A stretch of DNA of 64,000 bases, taken from the NCBI RefSeq assembly GCF_021155765.1, contig NC_060111.1:10787981-10851980 (forward strand), read 5' to 3'. Under the pieces are notes generated by a model, which saw only the letters and a program-made list of their open reading frames with translations, was not told where the DNA came from and ran no database searches. This DNA is from Diprion similis. Lineage: Eukaryota > Arthropoda > Insecta > Hymenoptera > Diprionidae. Position 1 is the stretch's first letter, and every line of letters starts with the position of its first letter. The position numbers and the translations under genes are program-made. Shown here in pieces: positions 47,113 to 55,996 of this stretch.

Positions 47113-47503
47113 TTTTTTTTTTTTTTTTTGGGGCATCCTCATTTATTTGTTTGTTGTTGCCCTGTAGGATCCTTAGATCTTCATCTTGGGTTAACTTGAA
47201 TTTCTTGATGCAATCTAGACCGATTAAAAAATCATAATTGAAATTTTCGTTATCCACGATAAAGACATCCATACTTTTTTCAATATCGTAGATTTTTATT
47301 TTTAGTGTTACCATACCTTCCGTCTTCTTTACGCCATTAATAGTTTTCAAATTTACCATTTGTATCGTATCTGTGTCTTTTTGTTTTATCTTCAGCAATT
47401 TTGCATTAATCAGTGACACGTTTGAGCCCGAGTCATAAACTCCAGAAACTACAAGTGTGTCATTTAGTAGTAAATTTATTTTTATTAATGGTGTTATTTT
47501 TAG
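47102..47503 (-). CDS. Gypsy B protease
   Basis: Aspartic protease entered by -1 frameshift from gag. Active site YDSGSNVSLI (DSG form), then DFLIGLDCIKKFKL. The C-terminus runs into a Lys run encoded by the A tract and a stop, because the register is lost there. It cleaves the Gag and Pol precursors. The Met at 47419 is internal; coding begins at the slip site. Confidence 0.82.
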   Translation of the reverse strand, partial: LKITPLIKINLLLNDTLVVSGVYDSGSNVSLINAKLLKIKQKDTDTIQMVNLKTINGVKKTEGMVTLKIKIYDIEKSMDVFIVDNENFNYDFLIGLDCIKKFKLTQDEDLRILQGNNKQINEDAPKKKKKKKI

Positions 47504-48630
47504 TTTTTTGGATCTTTTCCGTTTAGCTCTATTTCCAACTCTGAATTATTGACACTTTTTATTTGTTCGGTCCTTTTACTTTTTTCATTTTTTTCCCTAA
47601 ACCAGCAAGTTGATTCCGGATGGTAACGCTTGCCTTTTTTCTCGCTTTCGCAGATTTGGCATGGTTTTTTTTCTTCAACTTTCGTGGATTTCCTATCGAA
47701 ATACCTTTCTTTTCTTTCCATTCTTGTTTTATCCACCAGATGTTCTAATTTGCCAATTTCGTTGTAGAGATCCTCAGTTCCTTGTAAAGTTTCTCTGTCT
47801 ATTTTGTTCGACACGTAGTTTGGTAAGCCGACCGCTATAAGATCTATAAGTGTTTCGGTGTCTATGGATCTCCTTATCTCCAGTAATAGTTTTTCTTTCT
47901 TCAGAGCGTAATCCAGCAAGGGGCCTGCTTGATATTTAAAGGCCAGAGCGTATCTAATTGTAGACCACCCTTTATTGGCAAAGGTTTCGCGAAAGTTGCT
48001 TTTCCACTTGCTCCATTCTGATTCCACCGTGAGTTTCAAGACCATACAGCTGTACCAATCCACACCGGCTTTCTCCAGGAAAAATTTTAATATTTCAATT
48101 ATTTTCCTGTCTTCTACGATCATGCATCGTCCGCATTCTTTTTCAAAATCCTGTACCCATTGGTGGGCGTTCGAATTTTTCCCATCAAATTTTTCAATCG
48201 TAAAGTCTTTCGCTATTTTTGCCAAGTTTTGGACTTCAGATTTTTGTTGTTTTTCCTCGAGCACTTTTTCCAACAATTTTTTTATCGTTTCATCTGCGGT
48301 ACTTTGTGTGGTCTCGACTGCTTTTTCCGTAATTTCCTCTAAATAGTAATCTCCGAACTGCAGATTTTCTTCTTCATCCAAGTATACTTTTCTTAATTCT
48401 TCTGTTAGAGTAATCCAGATTTTCCTATATTGGTTCCTCTTTGTTAGTGTCTTTTTTATCTTAGCAAATACTTGTGATGTTGTTAGTTCCTTGTGTAAAT
48501 TCGTCGGCTGGTATTCATCCGGCACGCCGTAGGTGCACCCATCTGTTGTGGCTATTGAGATCAGACATAATATTGTCGATTTCCCATCTGCCGATCCTCT
48601 CATCTTAAAATCAAACCTTAGTTTGTCCAT
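47500..48630 (-). CDS. Gypsy B Gag
   Basis: Intact 376-residue Gag starting at the ATG only 29 nt from the LTR. N-terminal domain of about 140 residues (FDFKMRGSADGKSTILCLIS, TTDGCTYGVPDEY), then a capsid-like part beginning FTIEKFDGKNSNAHQWVQDF and ending near LVDKTRMERKER. A zinc knuckle of unusual spacing follows, C-x2-C-x9-H-x4-C (CQICESEKKGKRYHPESTC), and then a basic tail. Gypsy C Gag shares this layout, including the knuckle. It packages element RNA in cytoplasmic particles by family analogy. Confidence 0.9.
   Translation of the reverse strand: MDKLRFDFKMRGSADGKSTILCLISIATTDGCTYGVPDEYQPTNLHKELTTSQVFAKIKKTLTKRNQYRKIWITLTEELRKVYLDEEENLQFGDYYLEEITEKAVETTQSTADETIKKLLEKVLEEKQQKSEVQNLAKIAKDFTIEKFDGKNSNAHQWVQDFEKECGRCMIVEDRKIIEILKFFLEKAGVDWYSCMVLKLTVESEWSKWKSNFRETFANKGWSTIRYALAFKYQAGPLLDYALKKEKLLLEIRRSIDTETLIDLIAVGLPNYVSNKIDRETLQGTEDLYNEIGKLEHLVDKTRMERKERYFDRKSTKVEEKKPCQICESEKKGKRYHPESTCWFREKNEKSKRTEQIKSVNNSELEIELNGKDPKN
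47503..47509 (-). promoter_or_regulatory. -1 frameshift heptamer, gag/pro junction of Gypsy B
   Basis: Minus-strand gag codons CCA AAA AAC TAA contain A AAA AAC in the zero frame, directly before the gag stop (47500-47502). A -1 slip enters the protease frame, which is open to DSG. Gypsy C has the same heptamer at the same junction. Confidence 0.78.
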
Positions 48631-48659
48631 CTTTTGAAATATTTGCAGAAATGTTGTTT
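48631..48659 (-). promoter_or_regulatory. Gypsy B leader with self-complementary primer site
   Basis: The whole leader is 29 nt. No TGG-type tRNA primer site is present. The first 11 nt next to the LTR (minus strand AAACAACATTT, 48649-48659) are exactly complementary to AAATGTTGTTT inside the LTR (48798-48808, minus strand). A TAAAAGG box lies 34 nt upstream of that LTR segment. This matches Tf1-type self-priming, where the 5' end of the transcript folds back to prime minus-strand synthesis. Confidence 0.65.
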
Positions 48660-48985
48660 TGTAATATGTTATTCTTATCCCGTTTTGAGGTTAGAATAAA
48701 GGCTCAACTGCGTTTCTCTGTAGAATCAAAAGTTTTTTTTATTTACACTATGTACAATATGGTTCATTTCCTTAAATCTTACCTGTAGAATCAAAAGAAA
48801 CAACATTTAAAGCTGTTATTCCAATCGGTGTATTTCCTTTTACAGTTTTAATTCCTACAGGTTTTACTCTGCGATTTTCTCGTTCTGTTTACTTTCTGTC
48901 TTCCTCCTCCTAACGTCGGTAACATAGATCGCAACCGTAAGAGAAGCGGCGATACGAGTAGACGAGAGTCGCGATTTTCTTTACA
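48660..48985 (-). repeat. Gypsy B 5' LTR
   Basis: 326 bp, identical to 44003-44328. On the minus strand it begins TGTAAAG and ends ATTACA. Contains the predicted transcription start and self-primer partner at 48798-48808, and an AATAAA downstream of it. The 15-mer CTTTTGATTCTACAG occurs twice, once followed by GTAAG. Confidence 0.93.
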
Positions 48986-49025
48986 TATATATATGTATAT
49001 ATATATATATGAGCGGATATATATA
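48986..49025. repeat. TA/GAGCGG minisatellite between Gypsy B and C
   Basis: 40 bp of the same TA microsatellite with one TGAGCGG word; the only sequence separating the two retroelements. Confidence 0.9.
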
Positions 49026-49402
49026 TGTCAGTCTGAGACTAGCCCAAACTAAAGCACGACACGTCAGAGGTCGCCCCCGCACGACACTCATACAAAGCGA
49101 GGCACGCGGCCGATCGCACTCGTCAGTCGTAACTGTGTGATAAGAGCAGTAACACGTTGATATACGTGGACGACTCATAGCGCTTGTTGCAAAGCATTAT
49201 AATTAAGGTCAATTATTAATTATAATAAACTCAAGCTGTACATGTTGTTGATTCAGGTAAACCTGTGTACAATCTTGTATATGTGCATATAGTGTACAAT
49301 CTAGAATATGTGTATATAGTGTAAATATATTTCCAGTTATTACAAGCATCAACCGCAGTACGAATTATTTCCCGACTTGTAAGACAAGGGAATTGTCTTA
49401 TA
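49026..49402 (+). repeat. Gypsy C 5' LTR
   Basis: Begins TGTCAGTCTGAG, ends TTGTCTTATA. A TATAATAAA box (49221-49229) lies about 21 nt upstream of the predicted transcript start ATGTTGTTGATT (49242-49253). It ends in TA rather than CA. Confidence 0.9.
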
Positions 49403-49418
49403 AATCAACAACATCAAA
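49403..49418 (+). promoter_or_regulatory. Gypsy C leader with self-complementary primer site
   Basis: Only 16 nt between LTR and the gag ATG. AATCAACAACAT (49403-49414) is exactly complementary to ATGTTGTTGATT (49242-49253) in the same LTR. No tRNA-type TGG site. It parallels Gypsy B, where the paired words are related in sequence (AAATGTTGTTT). Confidence 0.7.
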
Positions 49419-50525
49419 ATGGCTGTCGTTCGAGCAAGATTCTGCTTTGTCTCTGAGGCATTGGACACAAAAACCACCATTTTGAGAGTCCGCACTATTC
49501 AATTAGAAGGAGAGGACACGACTTATGAATTCCCGGAACACCTTTCAACGAAAGAGAATCATCAAAACCTTTTCGAAACAAAGATAGTGAAGAATATACT
49601 CAAGAGTGTAAAAACACGTGGGAAGTTCCGGAAGGTGTGGATTTCGCTAGTAGAGGAACTTGAAGGAAATTACTTAGATGAAGAGGGAAACGTATGTTAC
49701 GACGGTATGTATTTGGATGAGTGTCGGGCATATGTTGACCCCAGTCCCGTTCCCACCCAAAACCATGAAACTTTCTCACATGAAAAGATATCATCGCGAG
49801 TATAAAACATGATTCTGGATAAATTTTCTGGAAAAAACCAGAACGCGGCTATTTTTATGGATCTTTTCGTGAGTGAGTGCACTCGTTTAAGATGTACAGA
49901 AGAAAATTACGCAGAGACGTTGAGATTTTTTTTGGAGGGTCCGGCCCTTGACTGGTTTCAAAGTTTTTTAAAAATAAATAAGATCACACGGCCATGGGAG
50001 CATTGGAAAAATGCTTTTATAGATACTTTTGCCGTGATAGGGTGGCCAGAAATAAAGTATGCATATGAGTTTCGTTATTTAAATGGGTCTTTTTTAGAGT
50101 ACGCGCTAAAAAAGAGAAATCTGCTTTTAGACACAGATGCTAAAATATCAGAGAATACTCAAATAAATTTAATTGTTTTGGGTTTACCAGCAAAAATTCA
50201 ATCGCACATAAATAGAAAAGATCTAAATACAATTGATAATTTAATGTCACGCATAAATCAGTCAGAAGGTCTAATAGAAAAAGAAAAAAAAATTAAAACA
50301 AAAATCCCTGAGGAAAATAAATTAGAGAGAAAACCGTGCCCCTACTGCAATAAAAAAGGATTTCCAAACAGGTATCACTCGGAAGATATGTGCAGGTTAA
50401 AACTCTATGATAAAGAGAAAACAAAAAATGATGAAATAAGAATAATAAATAATACGAATATTAAAGAGAGCGTAGCGTTTTCCGACGAATCAAAAAACGG
50501 ATTGCGACCCCACTTATCAGATTAA
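49419..50525 (+). pseudogene. Gypsy C Gag with one in-frame stop
   Basis: Starts MAVVRARFCFVSEALDTKTT. A TAA at 49803-49805 interrupts it after 128 codons; the frame continues unchanged into LDKFSGKNQNAAIFMDLFVS, the capsid-like part homologous to Gypsy B. Near the end is the same unusual zinc knuckle C-x2-C-x9-H-x4-C (CPYCNKKGFPNRYHSEDMC). The stop at 50523-50525 lies nine codons past the slip heptamer. The TAA divides the N-terminal domain from the capsid; I take it as a nonsense mutation. Confidence 0.88.
50492..50498 (+). promoter_or_regulatory. -1 frameshift heptamer, gag/pro junction of Gypsy C
   Basis: Gag codons TCA AAA AAC hold A AAA AAC in the zero frame. A -1 slip gives KKRIATPLIRLRIGIED and then the protease YDSGANVSII, homologous to the Gypsy B junction. 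Confidence 0.78.
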
Positions 50526-53500
50526 GAATAGGTATCGAGGATACGCCAGTCATTGCGGTATATGACTCGGGAGCAAATGTATCAATAATAAATTATGATA
50601 CAGTAAAAAAATTAAAATTAAACAAAAAAATAAGTGGGGAAAATAAACTAAATACATTTGCAGGCACTACGAGTACGTTAGGCTCAATAAAGCTAAAAAC
50701 AAAAATCTTTGAAATTTCCAATACAATATGTTTTTATATTGTAAAAAGTGACTCCTTTCATGATGACATTTTGTTAGGTTTAGATGCAATTAAAGAATTT
50801 AAACTTTGTCAAGATGAAAATTTGAAAATTTTTCAAAAGGATACAAAGAAATGTCAGGCACATGAGAATATGAAAACAGAGTCTATTTCAACGAACACAG
50901 TTGTAAACAGTGAGAGCTCTTTGGAACGGGTATGGAATAAACACAAAGAGCTGTTTACAGAAGACAAATTCGAAGTAGGCAGAGTAAAAGGCTACGAGGC
51001 GACAGTAAAGCTTACCGAAAATAAATACATTGCGCGTAAACCGTACAAATGCTCTATAGCGGATAACGAAGAAATAAAATCGCAAATAAAATCCTTATTG
51101 AGAGTAGGTTTAATTGAACGCTCTACTAGTTCTTTCGCATCCCCGGTAACTCTTGTTTTAAAGAAGGAAGAAGGGAGAAAGTCACGGTTATGCGTAGACT
51201 ATAGCGAACTAAATAAAATAATCATACCAGAATGCCATCCATTTCCAATTATTGATGATCTGTTAATTAGAGTACGGGATTGCAAAATCTTTTCAAAATT
51301 GGATGTGAACTCGGCCTTCTGGTCAATCTCGATTAGAGAAAAAGATAGATATAAAACCGCGTTCATAACCCAAAACGGGCATTGGCAATGGAAATGTTTG
51401 CCTTTTGGATTAAAATCGTCTCCAGCAATTTTTCAGAGAATTCTGAGCGATGTATTAGCGAAAAATAATCTCGAGACTTTCGCGATAAACTACATTGACG
51501 ATATTTTGATTTTCTCAGAAAATTATTCAGATCATTTACGGCACATTAACGAAGTTCTCATCGCCATAGAAAAAGCGGGCTTTAAATTAAACAAGAAAAA
51601 ATGCACATTTGCAAAAAAATCAGTTATCTATTTAGGACATGAAATCAAAGAAAATGAGATAAAGCCTCTAAATGATAACTTAATCCCAATTAAAAATTCT
51701 CCTACACCACAAAATCAAAAAAATGTTAGGCAACTTTTGGGCAAAATAAATTTCTACTTAAAGTATATACCACAAGCTTCGGTAGCGTTAGAACCACTAC
51801 ATAATTTACTTAGAAAAAATATAAAATTTGAATGGACACAAGAGTGTGAAGACAGCTTTAAAGAAATAAAAAACTATCTCAGCTCTGAGCCGATATTGGC
51901 AATTTTTGACCCAAAACTTCCCATATACATTTTCACAGATGCATCTAAAAAAGGAGTAGCGGCAATTTTGAAACAACCTCAAAAAGACAACGCGATAAAA
52001 CCAGTCTTTTTCTTCTCAAAAAAATTAACAAAATCACAAGAAAATAAACGCGCTATTTTCTTGGAAGTCCTGGCGATAAAAGTGGGTATTTTATATTGGC
52101 AATATAAACTTATAGGAAATAGATTCACGATCTTTACAGACCACAAACCGCTGGAAAATTTTAATGTAAAAAAGAGTAAAGATCCTGAATTATTAGCTTT
52201 ACTAAACTACATTTCAAATTTTGATTTCGAAATCAAGTATAACCCAGGCAAAAATAATGCAGAAGCAGATAGCTTTTCTCGAAACCCAGTACTAGATGAA
52301 AGCACAAGCAGTGAAACAGCGATAAAAATAGTAAATTTTCTATCAATGGAAGAATTGATGAACGACCAAAAACAATTAAACATAAAAAAAGACGATAAAA
52401 TAGTAAAAAAAAATAACATTTGTTATAAAATTCTAAATAACAAAGAAAAAATATGGGTTTCGGAAAATTTAGGTATTCGAGTGATAAAAAATATTCACAA
52501 CGAAAGTCATATGGGAGTTAAGCAGTTAACTCTGACTTTAACCCCGAAATACTATTTTACAAACATGCATAAACATATAAAACTTATCTGTCGAGCATGC
52601 GACACGTGTGTAAGAAATAAATCGAGGTTCGGAAATTTTATTCAACCTCTCTCTCAATTAGGCCCAGCGTCGGAGCCCTTTCAAATAACATCATTGGATA
52701 CAATAGGAGGGTTCAGCGGAAACAAGTCACCAAAAAAATACTTGCATTTAGTCGTAGACCATTTCACGAAGTACGCTTTTGTAGTGACCTCAAAAACACA
52801 GACAGCAAAAAATTTCATAAACCTGGTTAAAAAAGTTCAGAAAAAGGGAAAAATAAAATTACTTCTAACTGATCAATACGCTGGAATAAATGCAAAAGAA
52901 TTTAAAACGTTTCTAAAAGCAGAAAACGTAACAAACATTTTCACCGCGGTAGATTGCCCCTTTTCAAACGGGCAAAATGAACGGACAAACCAAACACTAG
53001 TTAATTCGATTAGGTGTAAAATTTTTGAAAATAAAGACAGGCCGTGGTCAGTCATAGCTGAACAGTGTGTAGAAAACTACAATAATACGATACACAGCAC
53101 AACAAAATTTACACCGAATTATCTTTTAAACGGAATTGATAAATCCTTTTTCCCTTCGGAACTTAACGAAAACAATTTGGAAAATCTGGAAAAAAACAGA
53201 AAGATAGCATTTTTAAATGCACAAAAAATCCATAATCAAAATAAAGTTTATTATGATAAACATAAGCGTGAAATAACATACGAAGTCGGTGATCTTGTTT
53301 ATATCCAAAACGGAAATCGTTTAAATAGGAAAAAGCTGGATCCGGTCAGGGTGGGTCCCTTTAAAATAAAACATAAAATTTCGGAATTATTGTATGTTAT
53401 TGACTCGGGATTTAAAACACCAGAGTCAAACGTGTATCATGCAAGTAAAATGATTCCCTATTTCCAGACTCCTGACTCCTGTAACATATGTTCTGGGGGG

Positions 53501-53635
53501 GGGGGGGGGGAGAGGGGGGATGTAAGTCTGAGACTAGCCCAAACTAAAGCACGACACGTCAGAGGTCGCCCCCGCACGACACTCATACCAAGCGAGGCAC
53601 GCGGCCGATCGCACTCGTCAGTCGTAACTGTGTGA
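50498..53635 (+). CDS. Gypsy C Pol (protease, RT, RNase H, integrase), intact
   Basis: One open frame of 1046 codons from the slip site. Protease: YDSGANVS and DDILLGLDAIKEF. RT: SRLCVDYSELNK, FSKLDVNSAFWSI, FGLKSSPAIFQ and the catalytic NYIDDILIF. RNase H: YIFTDASKKGVA, IFTDHKPLENF and NNAEADSFSR. Integrase: HNESHMGV...CRACDTC finger, SLDTIGGFSG, LTDQYAGINA and PFSNGQNERTNQ for the D,D,E. Then GDLVYIQNGNRLNRKKLD. The frame does not stop before the LTR: it reads through the G16 purine tract as a short Gly run and ends inside the 3' LTR at 53633-53635, adding about 45 residues. No disabling change seen. Confidence 0.93.
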   Translation, partial: RIATPLIRLRIGIEDTPVIAVYDSGANVSIINYDTVKKLKLNKKISGENKLNTFAGTTSTLGSIKLKTKIFEISNTICFYIVKSDSFHDDILLGLDAIKEFKLCQDENLKIFQKDTKKCQAHENMKTESISTNTVVNSESSLERVWNKHKELFTEDKFEVGRVKGYEATVKLTENKYIARKPYKCSIADNEEIKSQIKSLLRVGLIERSTSSFASPVTLVLKKEEGRKSRLCVDYSELNKIIIPECHPFPIIDDLLIRVRDCKIFSKLDVNSAFWSISIREKDRYKTAFITQNGHWQWKCLPFGLKSSPAIFQRILSDVLAKNNLETFAINYIDDILIFSENYSDHLRHINEVLIAIEKAGFKLNKKKCTFAKKSVIYLGHEIKENEIKPLNDNLIPIKNSPTPQNQKNVRQLLGKINFYLKYIPQASVALEPLHNLLRKNIKFEWTQECEDSFKEIKNYLSSEPILAIFDPKLPIYIFTDASKKGVAAILKQPQKDNAIKPVFFFSKKLTKSQENKRAIFLEVLAIKVGILYWQYKLIGNRFTIFTDHKPLENFNVKKSKDPELLALLNYISNFDFEIKYNPGKNNAEADSFSRNPVLDESTSSETAIKIVNFLSMEELMNDQKQLNIKKDDKIVKKNNICYKILNNKEKIWVSENLGIRVIKNIHNESHMGVKQLTLTLTPKYYFTNMHKHIKLICRACDTCVRNKSRFGNFIQPLSQLGPASEPFQITSLDTIGGFSGNKSPKKYLHLVVDHFTKYAFVVTSKTQTAKNFINLVKKVQKKGKIKLLLTDQYAGINAKEFKTFLKAENVTNIFTAVDCPFSNGQNERTNQTLVNSIRCKIFENKDRPWSVIAEQCVENYNNTIHSTTKFTPNYLLNGIDKSFFPSELNENNLENLEKNRKIAFLNAQKIHNQNKVYYDKHKREITYEVGDLVYIQNGNRLNRKKLDPVRVGPFKIKHKISELLYVIDSGFKTPESNVYHASKMIPYFQTPDSCNICSGGGGGERGDVSLRLAQTKARHVRGRPRTTLIPSEARGRSHSSVVTV
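53495..53520 (+). promoter_or_regulatory. Gypsy C polypurine tract
   Basis: 26 purines (sixteen G, then AGAGGGGGGA) directly before the 3' LTR. Confidence 0.9.
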
Positions 53636-53898
53636 TAAGAGCAGTAACACGTTGATATACGTGGACGACTCATAGCGCTTGTCGCAAAGCATTATAATTA
53701 AGGTCAATTATTAATTATAATAAACTCAAGCTGTACATGTTGTTGATTCAGGTAAACCTGTGTACAATCTTGTATATGTGCAATGTGCATATAGTGTACA
53801 ATCTAGAATATGTGTATATAGTGTAAATATATTTCCAGTTATTACAAGCATCAACCGCAGTACGAATTATTTCCCGACTTGTAAGACAAGGGAATTGT

Positions 53899-53904
<6 letters not shown>
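53521..53904 (+). repeat. Gypsy C 3' LTR
   Basis: Begins TGTAAGTCTGAG. Differs from the 5' LTR at three bases and by a 7-bp duplication (GTGCAATGTGCAT for GTGCAT). Confidence 0.92.

Positions 53905-53976
<72 letters not shown>
53905..53976. repeat. (TA)n microsatellite, right part
   Basis: About 72 bp of pure TA. It exits into ATAAGCGAATCGCGCC, a variant of the TGAGCGG word. Confidence 0.95.
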
Positions 53977-53982
<6 letters not shown>

Positions 53983-55996
53983 GCGAATCGCGCCGGGCGC
54001 ACGGTCGTCACATCACCCGTTTTTTCAGTACTATTTTCACCTCTGTATTAAAATTATAAATATAGGTGAAAGAGTTCCGGGAGTTCGTACTTACTTTTAG
54101 GAAATTTCCTGCTTTGTAAGAATATTTTTTTACATTTGCGATATCCGCAATAGTTTTTGAGATATTCGCAAATAACGAAATGCGTTTTTCTCTTTACTGA
54201 ATTGTTTATAACTTTTGCAATTTTTTGTTCCACATCTTGATTTTTTGAATTTACGGAAAAAATTTTCTACAACTTTAACTTGAAGCTTTTTTATAAAATC
54301 AATATTCGTGAAGCTATCACGCCTTGCATGTTGTGGTACCGGGTCCGAGGTTTTTAAAAACCAGGCATGCATAGTATAATGATAAAAATTCAATAAACAT
54401 TTCGAAAAATCTTGATGATATTGGCATAATTAATAATAAATAATTTGCCTTCTTACCTGCAAAACTTAGAGACTTCCCGTTGACATTTAAAAAAATTTTT
54501 TTATTATATTTCATACAATTGAATAATACTTTATACCTCGGAATGACCTTCGATTATTATCAAATTATTAATTATATACTGATGGAATAATAAACAAACT
54601 AATAGGAGAACAGGAAATTCCTTTAAAAAGGCATGGCAAATTTATTATTAAGAACATACCATATAAAAAAAACATGTATCTAATTCGAGTCTGGTGCGTT
54701 TCAGGGGGTGCCCTGGTCGATTTTTAGATTGCCGTATGTATCTTCGTCTATCAAAGTCTACGTATCGCAAGCGCCGAAAAAGGCTTAACAGCCCCATTAT
54801 ATACTCTATTCTGAACAAAAACGCTCCAATACGTTTTCATTTGAGGAAGGATTAAGGAAATTGCATGGATACGGCGAAATCGCAATAGTGACTTCGTAGA
54901 ATTCATGAAATATCTTTATTTCAACGTCCAATGAAACTGCATTTGAGTATTTTTATTCCGAATTGCGTGTCGAATGAGATTGCTAGCCCCTTTTCGCGTT
55001 TGAAATACGTAGACTTCGATATTATATATTTGAAGACCTTAGTTAACTTTTCGTCAGTCACCACCCGTTAAACGCACTAGAATCGAGTAGGATTTATGAT
55101 TTTTTTCTTATTCTGTTTTTGAAAATGAATTTTCCATCCCCTTTATTAATAAATTGACTGTTTTTCTACTCTTTTGTTTAGTATGTCATCACTATAATTA
55201 ATAACTTGATTATAATCCAGGGTCAATTAGAGGTATAAAGTATTATTTAATTGTATGAAATATAATAAAAAATGAAAAGTTTTTGAAAATGTCAAGGGGA
55301 CGTCGCTGTTGTTTGCAGGTAAGGAGGCAAATTATTTATTGTTAATTTTGTCTATATCATTGAAACTTTTTGACATCTTTATTGAATTTTCATCATTATA
55401 CTGTGCATACTTCGTTTTATTAGCCTTCCACCCCGCAGTGCAACATTCAACGCGTTCCAACTTGAAAAATATTTATTTTTGAAAAAACAGTTTCAAGTAA
55501 AATTTGTAGGAAATTTGTACATTTAAACGTTGAGTTCTGAGCATTCTATTGTTTTCACAATTGTTGAGATATCGGTCAAAAAGTCAGTACTCAAATTTTA
55601 ATATTCATATAGGGCATAAACGGCAAATGATACAAAAAAATTATTGAAAAAAAAAGATTGGAAATTTAACTAGCCACGAGAAAATTTATTACCTTTTTTG
55701 GCCTGAAGTGCACAGTTGACGAAAGATATAGGCAGATAACATTTTCTCAAGTTGGTGAGTACTTCTGCGGCATCGAAATTTGTAAGGATTCTCTTTTTTT
55801 ACAATCAGTACGTGATACTGGGCCTAATAAAAAACAATGATCCTGTAATTTAGTGTATTTCGGACAAGAGTAACGGGCGTCTCCATTGTTTGCAGTAATA
55901 CTACTTTTCGCGCCATTGGTACACGACTAACTCCATTCAGCTTGTTTTGCAAAAAATAACAACGATAAAGTATGAATGGACGATTTGTAGTACATA
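53977..55996. other. AT-rich spacer
   Basis: I see no gene. Short ORFs at 54130-54514 and 55824-56009 on the minus strand have no features I recognise. Confidence 0.4.

Larger units (their letters stand above)
44003..48985 (-). mobile_element. Gypsy B: young Ty3/Gypsy element with identical LTRs
   Basis: Minus-strand element with 326-bp LTRs at 44003-44328 and 48660-48985 that I read as identical base for base. It is flanked by TATA on each side (43999-44002, 48986-48989), though the site is a TA microsatellite. Order: 5' LTR, 29-nt leader, gag, -1 slip site, protease, RT, RNase H, integrase, polypurine tract, 3' LTR. Identical LTRs indicate very recent insertion. Even so, one nonsense codon (45846-45848) and one A-tract shift (about 47112-47129) interrupt pol. 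The leader has no tRNA-type primer site; see the self-primer entries. Confidence 0.95.
49026..53904 (+). mobile_element. Gypsy C: young Ty3/Gypsy element, self-primer type
   Basis: Plus-strand element, relative of Gypsy B. LTRs 49026-49402 (377 bp) and 53521-53904 (384 bp) differ by three substitutions and a 7-bp duplication. The flanks are TATA within TA repeats. Order: LTR, 16-nt leader, gag (one in-frame TAA), -1 slip site, intact pol, polypurine tract, LTR. The pol ORF is fully open over about 1046 codons. With B it forms a back-to-back pair in opposite orientation. Confidence 0.95.

Noticed and set aside
53748..54059. ORFs of Tyr-Ile repeats on both strands
   Set aside because: Produced by the (TA)n microsatellite.
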